DNA of 17,249 nucleotides from positions 1-17,249 of the forward strand of contig CAYUYH010000021.1 of the NCBI GenBank assembly GCA_964449175.1, read 5' to 3'. Below, piece after piece: positions 6,142 through 11,787 of the stretch. Positions within the stretch are counted from its first letter, which is position 1, and each line of letters starts with the position of its first letter. The position numbers and the translations under genes are program-made. A model generated the notes under the pieces. It ran no database searches, was not told the DNA's origin, and saw nothing but the letters and a program-made list of their open reading frames with translations. This stretch comes from CAYUYH01 sp964449175. GTDB taxonomy: Bacteria; Planctomycetota; Phycisphaerae; SM23-33.

Positions 6142-7422
6142 TCAGTCCAGCGGCGGCGCCGCGGGAACGGGGCCGGCGGAGGGAGTGTCGGCCGGCGCGG
6201 CTGTGGGAGCCTCGGTCGCTGCGCTTGTGGCCGGCTGTGTGGCGGGCGCGGTCGCTGCCGGCAAGGCGATGTTGAGCTTCATTCCATCGGCCAGCTTGTC
6301 CATCGCAGCCTCCGCCGCCTGGGCGGCTGCATTGGGGCAGACGACCACGAGGGAGAGGCACTGCTGCTCGGCCCGCCCGCCGACCGGCGGCAGGACAAGC
6401 GACCGCCGGACGATAATGACGTTGGCGGGTTCGGCGGGGGCCCTGTCGGCCGGGGCGGCGGCCGCCTGCGTCGACGCCGGCGCCGAGGCCGGCTCGGTAG
6501 CCGCCGGCGCTTCTGCCCTCAGGTTCTGCTCGAAGACGACCTGCCATGCCTCCTGGCCTGCGAGCTTAGCTTGGCCCTGGGAGACGACCTGCCCGGACTC
6601 GCCTGCTTGACTGGCGTGCTCCAAGGCAGCGCGGACGCAGCGGTCGGCCTCCTGCCGGGCGGTCACGCCGCTCGGCAGCTCTCGCAGCAGCACGTGGGCG
6701 GTCAGCCCCGGCTGACCCGCCAGCGAGTAGTCCGTCTGTGCGATGGACACGCCGGCCGGCGTGGGCTGGACATACCAGCCGTGCGGCAGGGCGACGGAAT
6801 ACACCCCGCCGGGGCCATCCAGCAACTGGGTGGTCTGGCAGACGCCCATGTCGATGGGTCTGACCACGGCCAGCAGCCGGATCGACTTGACCACATCGCC
6901 GAGGACCGGCAGGACGTTCGACTTGCGGTCGGCAGCCGCCTCGACCGTCACCAGGTACTGCATCCGCGTGGTGCTGCCGTTCAACTGGCGGCAGAACACC
7001 ACGGACGCGGCAACCGTCTCCTCGCCGCGGAATGTATATGAGATCAGCCTGGCCGAGCCGGGCATGTCGGCTGCCTTCATGGCTGCGGTGTTCAGCACCT
7101 CCACGTCCCGGACGGCCAGGTCCGACGACTGCGCGGCGAGAATCTCGTCGGCCAGGCTCTCCGGCGTGGCGTTGGGGTCCTCAAGGGGCAGTGCCAGGAC
7201 GGTGACCGCCTGGGCGGGCTTGCCGTCCTCACTCAGCACAGCCTTGGCCAGCTCGAAGGGCTGGGCGACGATCTGCTGCTGGTAGCCCAGCGGAATCGCA
7301 AACGCTATGCCGGCGTGGGGGAAGTCCAGCAGCTCCCCGGCCGGCTCCTGGGCCAGGCCAACTTGGCAACACGCAACCGCCGCCGCGACGGCTGCCGCAA
7401 ACCGCAGTTTCCGCGAAGACAT
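6142..7422 (-). CDS. Exported protein with two related halves and an Ala/Pro/Thr-rich tail, function unknown
   Basis: Encodes 426 residues. ATG 7422 follows AGGAG with 5-nt spacing, which decides the start against an upstream in-frame codon at 7491. The N-terminus MSSRKLRFAAAVAAAVACCQ is a signal peptide with likely cleavage after GLA (residue 24); a lipobox reading at Cys 18 is possible but weaker. The mature protein seems to contain two copies of one fold. Residues about 30-205 begin FPHAGIAFAIPLGY, and residues about 218-385 begin GVYSVALPHGWYV. In each copy a strand entering a hydrophobic IPxGY/LPHGW motif is followed by helices and a C-terminal SIRL or MKLN strand. This looks like a PsbP/DUF1795-type arrangement, but the family assignment is inference. 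A linker near 315-345 and the last 40 residues are low-complexity Ala/Pro/Thr. The transcript comes from an extended -10 promoter just upstream. Confidence 0.85.
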   Translation of the reverse strand: MSSRKLRFAAAVAAAVACCQVGLAQEPAGELLDFPHAGIAFAIPLGYQQQIVAQPFELAKAVLSEDGKPAQAVTVLALPLEDPNATPESLADEILAAQSSDLAVRDVEVLNTAAMKAADMPGSARLISYTFRGEETVAASVVFCRQLNGSTTRMQYLVTVEAAADRKSNVLPVLGDVVKSIRLLAVVRPIDMGVCQTTQLLDGPGGVYSVALPHGWYVQPTPAGVSIAQTDYSLAGQPGLTAHVLLRELPSGVTARQEADRCVRAALEHASQAGESGQVVSQGQAKLAGQEAWQVVFEQNLRAEAPAATEPASAPASTQAAAAPADRAPAEPANVIIVRRSLVLPPVGGRAEQQCLSLVVVCPNAAAQAAEAAMDKLADGMKLNIALPAATAPATQPATSAATEAPTAAPADTPSAGPVPAAPPLD

Positions 7423-7481
7423 AGCCGCTCCTGTGGGTTCGGCCTCTGGTATGCCGGAGCCGCTGCCGGCGTAAGCGGGAG

Positions 7482-7490
7482 ATTGTACCA
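7482..7490 (-). promoter_or_regulatory. Extended -10 promoter for the exported protein gene
   Basis: On the minus strand TGG followed by TACAAT (7490-7482) makes an extended -10 element with five of six consensus bases. No good -35 is visible, as is usual for this class. The start site would be near 7475, about 53 nt upstream of ATG 7422. Confidence 0.5.
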
Positions 7491-7555
7491 AATCGGAGGG
7501 CGAAAAACCCCTGTTTTCATGGCCTGGCAGGGCGCGTGTACGGCGGCCGGGCGAC

Positions 7556-8179
7556 TCAGAACTCCTTGGCCAGCTCAGCCGCCTTGGCCTCGGCGGCGGC
7601 GACGATCTCGGCGGCCTTCTTGGCCGGGGTCATTGTCGGCTCGACCAGCAGCGTGCGGACGTCGTCGAAGCCGATGAACTGGAAGATGGCCTCCAGGTAG
7701 GGCCTCTGGAGGTCGTAGCCGGCTGTCTCGCCGCAGTAGCTGCTGCCCCGGGCGAGGATCAGCACGGCCGGTCGGCCCGTGACCAGCCCGGCGTACCCCT
7801 CGGCCGGGTCGTAGGAGAACGTCAGACCGGGCTGGACGATGATGTCGATGTACTGCTTCAGCCGGTAGGGGATCGAGAAGTTCCACATCGGGCTGGAGAC
7901 GACCACGAAGTCGGCTGACTTGAAGTGGTCTATCACGCCGAGGACGGCCCGCCACGCCTCGGCGTCGTCGTCGGCGGGCTGCTCGCCGGCAAGGACGCGG
8001 TACTTGGCCGCGGCGTGAGGGGCCTCGAAGGCCGGCAGGTCCGCGGCGAAAAGGTCAAGCGTCTCGACGGAGTAGTCGCGGTACCTGGCCGTGAAGGTCT
8101 CCAGGAACGCCCCGGCCACCTGCGCCGAGAACGACTCGCCCGACCGGGGGCTTGCCTTTATGTGCAGAAGCTTGGGCAT
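7556..8179 (-). CDS. azoR: FMN-dependent NADH:quinone oxidoreductase / azoreductase
   Basis: A 207-residue flavodoxin-like protein of the AzoR (AcpD) family, about the usual length. The N-terminal KLLHIKASPRSGESFS is the FMN phosphate loop, SSPMWNFSIPYRLKQYID (near 94-111) is the family flavin-contact block, and GLTFSYDPAEGYAGLVTGRPA matches the later conserved region. The enzyme uses NADH to reduce quinones and azo compounds by two electrons and probably serves thiol or electrophile stress defence in the cytoplasm. AAGG lies 7 nt before ATG 8179. A perfect TATAAT at 8248-8243 suggests it is transcribed separately from the acetyltransferase gene upstream. The C-terminus is Ala/Glu/Lys-rich and helical. 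Confidence 0.93.
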   Translation of the reverse strand: MPKLLHIKASPRSGESFSAQVAGAFLETFTARYRDYSVETLDLFAADLPAFEAPHAAAKYRVLAGEQPADDDAEAWRAVLGVIDHFKSADFVVVSSPMWNFSIPYRLKQYIDIIVQPGLTFSYDPAEGYAGLVTGRPAVLILARGSSYCGETAGYDLQRPYLEAIFQFIGFDDVRTLLVEPTMTPAKKAAEIVAAAEAKAAELAKEF

Positions 8180-8242
8180 GGCCGTACCTTTCCTTGGGGT
8201 TGGCTCTCAGGCCGGCTGTGTGTATCCCCCGGCCTGTGGGAC

Positions 8243-8248
8243 ATTATA
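8243..8248 (-). promoter_or_regulatory. -10 box of the azoR promoter
   Basis: A perfect TATAAT (8248-8243) on the minus strand lies in the gap between the acetyltransferase stop and azoR, giving a leader of about 57 nt. No convincing -35 hexamer at normal spacing is seen. Confidence 0.45.
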
Positions 8249-8302
8249 GGGGTGAGGAAGTGAAAAAGGTCGAAGGTCGGCGTTGCCGGGCTGCTGTGCG
8301 CA

Positions 8303-8869
8303 TCACATCGCAGCCAGCCACTGCTGCCGGGTGAGTTGGAAGCAGCTCTTGGACATCTCCCGACCGTGCTTGTCGCTGTGGACAGTCTCCTCGCGCACCA
8401 GCGTGAAGCCCCGCGAGGTAAGCGACTCGCGCGAGTCGGCGTCCTCCGTCCAGCATTCGCTCTCGATGCAGTCGGCCTGTAGGCAATCGAAGAGATACCC
8501 GTGCACGAGGCGGTACACTTCGCGAGTGTGGCCCCCGCGCCAGAACTCCTTGGCGATGCGATTGCCCTCGCCCGCGACCAGCCGACCTTCGCGGTCTTCC
8601 AGGCAGGCGAAGAACCGCCCGATCATTTGGCCTGAGGAGCTCTCGGCCACCGCCCACATCGTGAAATCCTCCATGTCGGCGAACCGCTCCAGCTCGGCAA
8701 GGGCCTCGGCCGGCGAGGCCGGGGGCTCGTCGCCGGTCCATTCGCGCATGGCCGGGTCGTGGCTCCACTCGTAGTACTCGCCGGCGTCGCGGTCGGGCTC
8801 GATCTCCCGAAGCGTGACCAGCTCGCCCACGAGAACGGGGACAGGACGCGGCATTTGCCTTCTCGCCAT
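8303..8869 (-). CDS. GNAT-family N-acetyltransferase (RimJ/RimL-like)
   Basis: Encodes 188 residues with the layout of RimJ/RimL-type acetyltransferases. It has an opening VTLREIEPDRDAGEYYEW strand-helix, a central beta strand (MWAVAES, QMIGRFFA) and an acetyl-CoA region in which the usual RxxGxA loop is replaced by a less typical stretch (EGNRIAKEFWRGGHTREVYRLV). A C-terminal CIESECWTEDADSRESLTSRGF block follows (Asn-to-Asp variation of the common NxxSxxxxxKxGF pattern). The substrate (protein N-terminus, antibiotic or metabolite) cannot be told. Starts at 8869 and 8854 are both possible. Neither has a strong ribosome binding site, and a TAGGCT box 8 nt before 8869 would allow a leaderless message. 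The gene is divergent from the aminotransferase. Confidence 0.85.
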   Translation of the reverse strand: MARRQMPRPVPVLVGELVTLREIEPDRDAGEYYEWSHDPAMREWTGDEPPASPAEALAELERFADMEDFTMWAVAESSSGQMIGRFFACLEDREGRLVAGEGNRIAKEFWRGGHTREVYRLVHGYLFDCLQADCIESECWTEDADSRESLTSRGFTLVREETVHSDKHGREMSKSCFQLTRQQWLAAM

Positions 8870-9203
8870 GCCCGGTAAGCCTATCCGATCCGGCGCCCCC
8901 GTGGAAGTCCGTACCCCTGGGGACAGACCCCTTCGGACACCGCGCGGGTTGACAGCCGGCGGATGGAATCGTAAGGTATTCGCGTTGATTATGAAGCATC
9001 AACCGCACACTTTGGCCCGCCGTCTGAGGCGCGCCGCCCGTTGAGGCGGCCGCCGAGCTCTTGCCGCGCCTGAACCGGTGGTTTTCCCCTTCAAACTTCC
9101 CGCGTTTTCGCGGAATATCCTGACCTGCTGGAGACGTGAAGAGATAGCTGCAAAGACCGACAATATCCCGCCGGCGAATGCCCGCGGGCATGGAGCTGAT
9201 CAG
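8870..9203. other. Divergent regulatory region between the GNAT gene and the aminotransferase
   Basis: These 334 bases carry no gene. They contain a plus-strand promoter candidate (8949-8977) and an inverted repeat GTTGAT/ATCAAC (8984-9003) at its expected start site. Further along are a GCCGCC/GGCGGC hairpin (9033-9050), a CCGCG-TTTT-CGCGG hairpin (9100-9113) and a perfect 14-bp palindrome ATGCCCGCGGGCAT (9178-9191) touching the GGAG ribosome binding site. Confidence 0.5.
8949..8977 (+). promoter_or_regulatory. Candidate promoter of the aminotransferase gene
   Basis: A perfect TTGACA (8949-8954), a 17-nt spacer and TAAGGT (8972-8977, three of six bases) point toward the aminotransferase. 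The leader would be about 220 nt. The weak -10 suggests activator dependence or a missed box. Confidence 0.4.
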
Positions 9204-10376
9204 ATGGCGAGCCAAGCACAGATCGTCGCGGCGACGGAGAAGTACCTGATTCCCAACTATGGCCGGCTCCCGCTGGCGATGGCCCGCGGGCAGGGCGCGA
9301 ATATCTGGGACGCCGACGGGAGGGAGTACATCGACTTCTTCGCCGGCTTCGGCGGGGCGGGCGTAGCCGGGCACTGCCACCCGGCGATCGTCGCCGCCGT
9401 CAACAAACAGGCGTCGCGCCTGCTCTGCCACGGCAACCTGTTCACCAACGCCCCGCAGGTGGAGTTGGCCGAGGCGATCACCTCGCGCGGCTTCGGCGGG
9501 AAGGTGTTCTACTGTCACAGCGGCGCCGAGGCCAATGAGGCGGCGCTGAAGCTGATGCGCCTGGCCGCCGGCGAAGGGCGATACAAGATCATCAGCTTCG
9601 AGAACTGTTTCCACGGCCGAACCATGGGCGCGCTGTCGCTGACGCCGGCGAAGTTCCAGGCGGGCTTCGAGCCGATGCTGCCCGGCAGCGTCAAGGCGCC
9701 GTTCGGCGACCTGGCGGCCGTGGCGGCGGCGATCGACGACGAGACAGCCGGCGTGATCGTCGAGCCGATCCAGGCCGAGGGCGGCATGCACATCCCCACC
9801 GCGGAGTTCATGCAGGGCCTGCGGAAACTGTGCGACGAGAAGGGCATCATCCTGGCCGTCGACGAGGTGTGGACCGCACCCGCCCGGACCGGCCAGTGGT
9901 TCGCCCATCAGCACTACGGCATCACGCCCGACGTGATGATGGTGGCCAAGGCGCTCGGCGGCGGACTTCCGATCGCCGCGTGCGTCGCCGGGCCGAAGTG
10001 GCAGGACGTGCTCGGCCCCGGCAAGCACGGCTGCACCATGGGCGGCAACCCGCTGTGTGCAGCCGCCGGAGCGGCGACTATGAAGCTGATTGCCGACGAG
10101 GACCTGGTCGCCCGGGCCGCGACCAAGGGCGAGCAAGTCATGTCCGCCATGCGCGACGCGGGCATCGGCTGCGCCAAGGACCTCCGCGGCAAGGGCCTGA
10201 TGATCGGCATCGAGCTGGACAAGCCGGGCCGGCCCGTATTCGACGCCTGCCTCAAGGCCGGCCTTATCATCAACTGCACTCAGGAGACCGTGCTGCGATT
10301 GGCCCCGCCGCTGGTGACCGACGACGCGCTGCTGGAGAAGGGCACGGCAATCCTGATTAAGGCTTTGAAGGCCTAG
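9204..10376 (+). CDS. argD: Class III PLP aminotransferase, acetylornithine aminotransferase-like
   Basis: Encodes 390 residues, the usual ArgD length. Family blocks are present: FFAGFGGAGVAGHCHPA (45-61), FYCHSGAEANEAALKLMR (102-119), FENCFHGRTMGALS (132-145), EPIQAEGG, and MVAKALGGGLP with the Schiff-base Lys 249. Asp 220, which binds the PLP pyridine nitrogen, is in VDEVWTAPARTG. Most ArgD and GABA-type enzymes read DEVQTG at this place, so Trp replaces Gln and TAPA replaces TGVG-type sequence. The expected role is transamination of N-acetylornithine or a similar omega-amine with 2-oxoglutarate in arginine metabolism. With no other arg gene nearby, another omega-transaminase is possible. 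ATG 9204 has GGAG (9192-9195) with 8-nt spacing, and the longer frame upstream shows no conservation. An intrinsic terminator follows. Confidence 0.85.
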   Translation: MASQAQIVAATEKYLIPNYGRLPLAMARGQGANIWDADGREYIDFFAGFGGAGVAGHCHPAIVAAVNKQASRLLCHGNLFTNAPQVELAEAITSRGFGGKVFYCHSGAEANEAALKLMRLAAGEGRYKIISFENCFHGRTMGALSLTPAKFQAGFEPMLPGSVKAPFGDLAAVAAAIDDETAGVIVEPIQAEGGMHIPTAEFMQGLRKLCDEKGIILAVDEVWTAPARTGQWFAHQHYGITPDVMMVAKALGGGLPIAACVAGPKWQDVLGPGKHGCTMGGNPLCAAAGAATMKLIADEDLVARAATKGEQVMSAMRDAGIGCAKDLRGKGLMIGIELDKPGRPVFDACLKAGLIINCTQETVLRLAPPLVTDDALLEKGTAILIKALKA

Positions 10377-10400
10377 CTGCGCACAGCAGAGGCTTTGCGG

Positions 10401-10432
10401 GAGGCGGAGCGGTAGCTTCGCCTCTTGTTTTT
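10401..10432 (+). terminator. Rho-independent terminator of the aminotransferase gene
   Basis: A 10-bp stem (GAGGCGGAGC / GCTTCGCCTC, one G-T wobble) with GGTA tetraloop is followed by TTGTTTTT. It lies 25 bases after the stop codon and faces the convergent purN gene. The minus-strand reading lacks a T-run, so it acts mainly on the plus strand. Confidence 0.9.
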
Positions 10433-10459
10433 GCGCAGGGCCGTCGCGGCGCAACGGCG

Positions 10460-11107
10460 CTATTCGCCCGCGCTGACGTGGACGACGTTGCCGTCGATGG
10501 TGAGCCTGCCCGCGGCGAACAGGCGGATGGCCTCGGGCATGGCCGCCAGTTCTTCCTGGAAGACGCGAGCGGCCAGCGTGTCGGGCGTGTCGCCGGGCAG
10601 GACCGGGACGGTCCGCTGGACGATGATCGGCCCGGCGTCGTACTCGTTGGTGACGAAGTGGACGGTGCAGCCGGAGACCTTGCACCCGGCAGCCAGTACC
10701 GCCTCGTGGACGAAGTGGCCGTACATGCCGTGCCCGCCGAAGCCGGGCAGAAGCGCGGGGTGGATGTTGATGACTCGGCCGAGGTACCTGTCCGGCACGT
10801 TCCACATGGAGAGGAACCCGGCCAGCACGACCAGGTCCACGCGGGCTTCGTCGAGGACGGCGGCGATCTTGTTTGAGTACTCCTGCAGGTCGCCGATCTT
10901 GCGATGGGGCACGCGCCGGACCTTCAGCCCGGCCTCCCGGGCGAGATCCTCCCCTTTGCATCGGCGGGACGAGACGACCACGGCTACGTCGGCGGGCAGC
11001 TTGCCGGCGGTCGCCAGCGAATGGATGTTCATCAGCGTCCGCCCGCTGCCGGATATGAGCACGCCCAGGCGGACCCGCCTCGACTCAGGAGCTTCGTGCG
11101 CAATCAT
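10460..11107 (-). CDS. purN: Phosphoribosylglycinamide formyltransferase
   Basis: A 215-residue GAR transformylase for step three of purine synthesis, using 10-formyltetrahydrofolate. Visible features are the substrate-binding VLISGSGRTLMN (16-27), LAGFLSMW (95-102) and the catalytic block VINIHPALLPGFGGHGMYG with Asn 114 and His 116. The later FVTNEYDAGPII carries Asp 157, completing the Asn-His-Asp catalytic set. ATG 11107 has no Shine-Dalgarno sequence. Instead a promoter whose -10 ends 6 nt before the ATG suggests a leaderless transcript. Other purine genes are not in the window. The gene is convergent with the aminotransferase. Confidence 0.95.
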   Translation of the reverse strand: MIAHEAPESRRVRLGVLISGSGRTLMNIHSLATAGKLPADVAVVVSSRRCKGEDLAREAGLKVRRVPHRKIGDLQEYSNKIAAVLDEARVDLVVLAGFLSMWNVPDRYLGRVINIHPALLPGFGGHGMYGHFVHEAVLAAGCKVSGCTVHFVTNEYDAGPIIVQRTVPVLPGDTPDTLAARVFQEELAAMPEAIRLFAAGRLTIDGNVVHVSAGE

Positions 11108-11113
11108 GCCTGG

Positions 11114-11142
11114 ATTTGAACCGAGCGGGCGTGCTCAGTCAA
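11114..11142 (-). promoter_or_regulatory. Promoter of purN placed for a leaderless transcript
   Basis: On the minus strand TTGACT (11142-11137), a 17-nt spacer and TCAAAT (11119-11114) are found. The -10 ends 6 nt before ATG 11107, so +1 should be at or next to the A of the start codon. Confidence 0.5.
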
Positions 11143-11189
11143 CCGCCGGCCGTGGGGCGACCGGCTCGGGATGGCTGGTCCGCAACTGG

Positions 11190-11210
11190 CTGCAGCTTCC
11201 CCCGCTGCAG
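11190..11210. other. 7-bp perfect hairpin between the RRM gene and purN
   Basis: CTGCAGC and GCTGCAG flank a 7-base TTCCCCC loop. It lies downstream of the RRM gene and upstream of the purN promoter. No T-run follows on either strand, so it is at best a factor-assisted terminator or an RNA 3'-end stabiliser. Confidence 0.35.
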
Positions 11211-11289
11211 TGCTGAGGGCGCGTTATGAGCCGGCATCCACGAGGCTGACTGTGCCAGCGGCTTCACCCGAGCAGCCGGGCAGGCGGGT

Positions 11290-11616
11290 CTACCAACTCC
11301 TGCCTCTGCCGCCACCGCCGCCGCCGCGTCCTCGGCCGCCGCCACCGCCGCCGCCGCCACCGCTGCGACGCTCGCCTTGGCCGTGGGCCTCGTTCACCTT
11401 CAGTGCCCGGCCATCGGTCTCCTTGCCGTTCAGGTCGGCAATGGCAGCCTGGCCCTGGGATGAATCCGGCATCTCGACGAAACCGAAACCACGCGATCGG
11501 CCGCTGAACTTATCCTTGATGATGCTCACGGAGTCGACCTGCCCAAAAGGAGCGAACATCTCCTTGAGCTCTTCCTCGGTGGTCGAGAACGACAGATTGC
11601 CAACATAGATGTTCAT
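11290..11616 (-). CDS. Glycine-rich RRM RNA-binding protein
   Basis: Encodes 108 residues: one RNA recognition motif followed by a Gly/Arg tail. RNP2 is IYVGNL (3-8) and RNP1 is RGFGFVEM (42-49), so the aromatic RNA-stacking positions (Tyr 4, Phe 44, Phe 46) are present. Residues 84-108 are almost all Gly with Arg-Gly pairs, like the cold-inducible Rbp proteins of cyanobacteria and similar single-RRM proteins frequent in planctomycetes. The likely role is as an RNA chaperone or mRNA-binding protein, possibly cold-induced. The leader of about 88 nt carries two consecutive hairpins that could mediate temperature response or autoregulation (inference). Confidence 0.93.
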   Translation of the reverse strand: MNIYVGNLSFSTTEEELKEMFAPFGQVDSVSIIKDKFSGRSRGFGFVEMPDSSQGQAAIADLNGKETDGRALKVNEAHGQGERRSGGGGGGGGGRGRGGGGGGRGRSW

Positions 11617-11674
11617 TCGATGTCCTATTCGTCTGGCCCGCTGGGCGGGCTCGTCGTTGGCGCAGCGGCCGGTC

Positions 11675-11701
11675 GGTAACCGTTACCTGGCATCGGTGCC
11701 A
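11675..11701 (-). promoter_or_regulatory. Two abutting palindromes in the RRM gene leader
   Basis: TGGCATCGGTGCCA (11688-11701, 5-bp arms plus a wobble) and GGTAACCGTTACC (11675-11687, 6-bp arms around one base) are directly adjacent. They fall from about +4 to +30 of the predicted transcript. They could be transcript hairpins or protein operators. Confidence 0.45.
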
Positions 11702-11710
11702 CGTTGCAGT

Positions 11711-11716
11711 ATCATA
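11711..11716 (-). promoter_or_regulatory. -10 box of the RRM gene promoter
   Basis: TATGAT (11716-11711) on the minus strand matches five of six consensus bases and predicts a start near 11704. The -35 region overlaps the T-rich end of the ileS terminator and is not distinct. Confidence 0.4.
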
Positions 11717-11730
11717 GACCGCTGGGGGGC

Positions 11731-11785
11731 GAAAACGAAAAGAAAATTCCCGCCCGCCGGGCCCGTGCCCGAAGCGGCGGCGGGC
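11731..11785 (-). terminator. Intrinsic terminator after ileS
   Basis: On the minus strand an 8-bp stem GCCCGCCG / CGGCGGGC (arms 11785-11778 and 11759-11752) with a structured 18-nt loop is followed by GGGAATTTTCTTTTCGTTTT. It starts 3 bases after the ileS stop codon and separates ileS from the RRM gene. Confidence 0.7.
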
Positions 11786-11787
11786 CC

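Noticed and set aside
7500..7525. Terminator between the azoR and exported-protein genes (AAAAC and GTTTT arms)
   Set aside because: The stem is only a few A-T pairs around an AGGG core and would not be stable.
8244..10961. 905-codon minus-strand open frame covering the acetyltransferase, aminotransferase and part of purN
   Set aside because: It overlaps three confidently assigned genes in other frames, and its translation is Arg/Gly/Pro-rich without motifs.
11290..11370. CCGCCACCGCC-type repeats as a tandem repeat locus
   Set aside because: They are the reverse complement of the Gly codons in the tail of the RRM protein.
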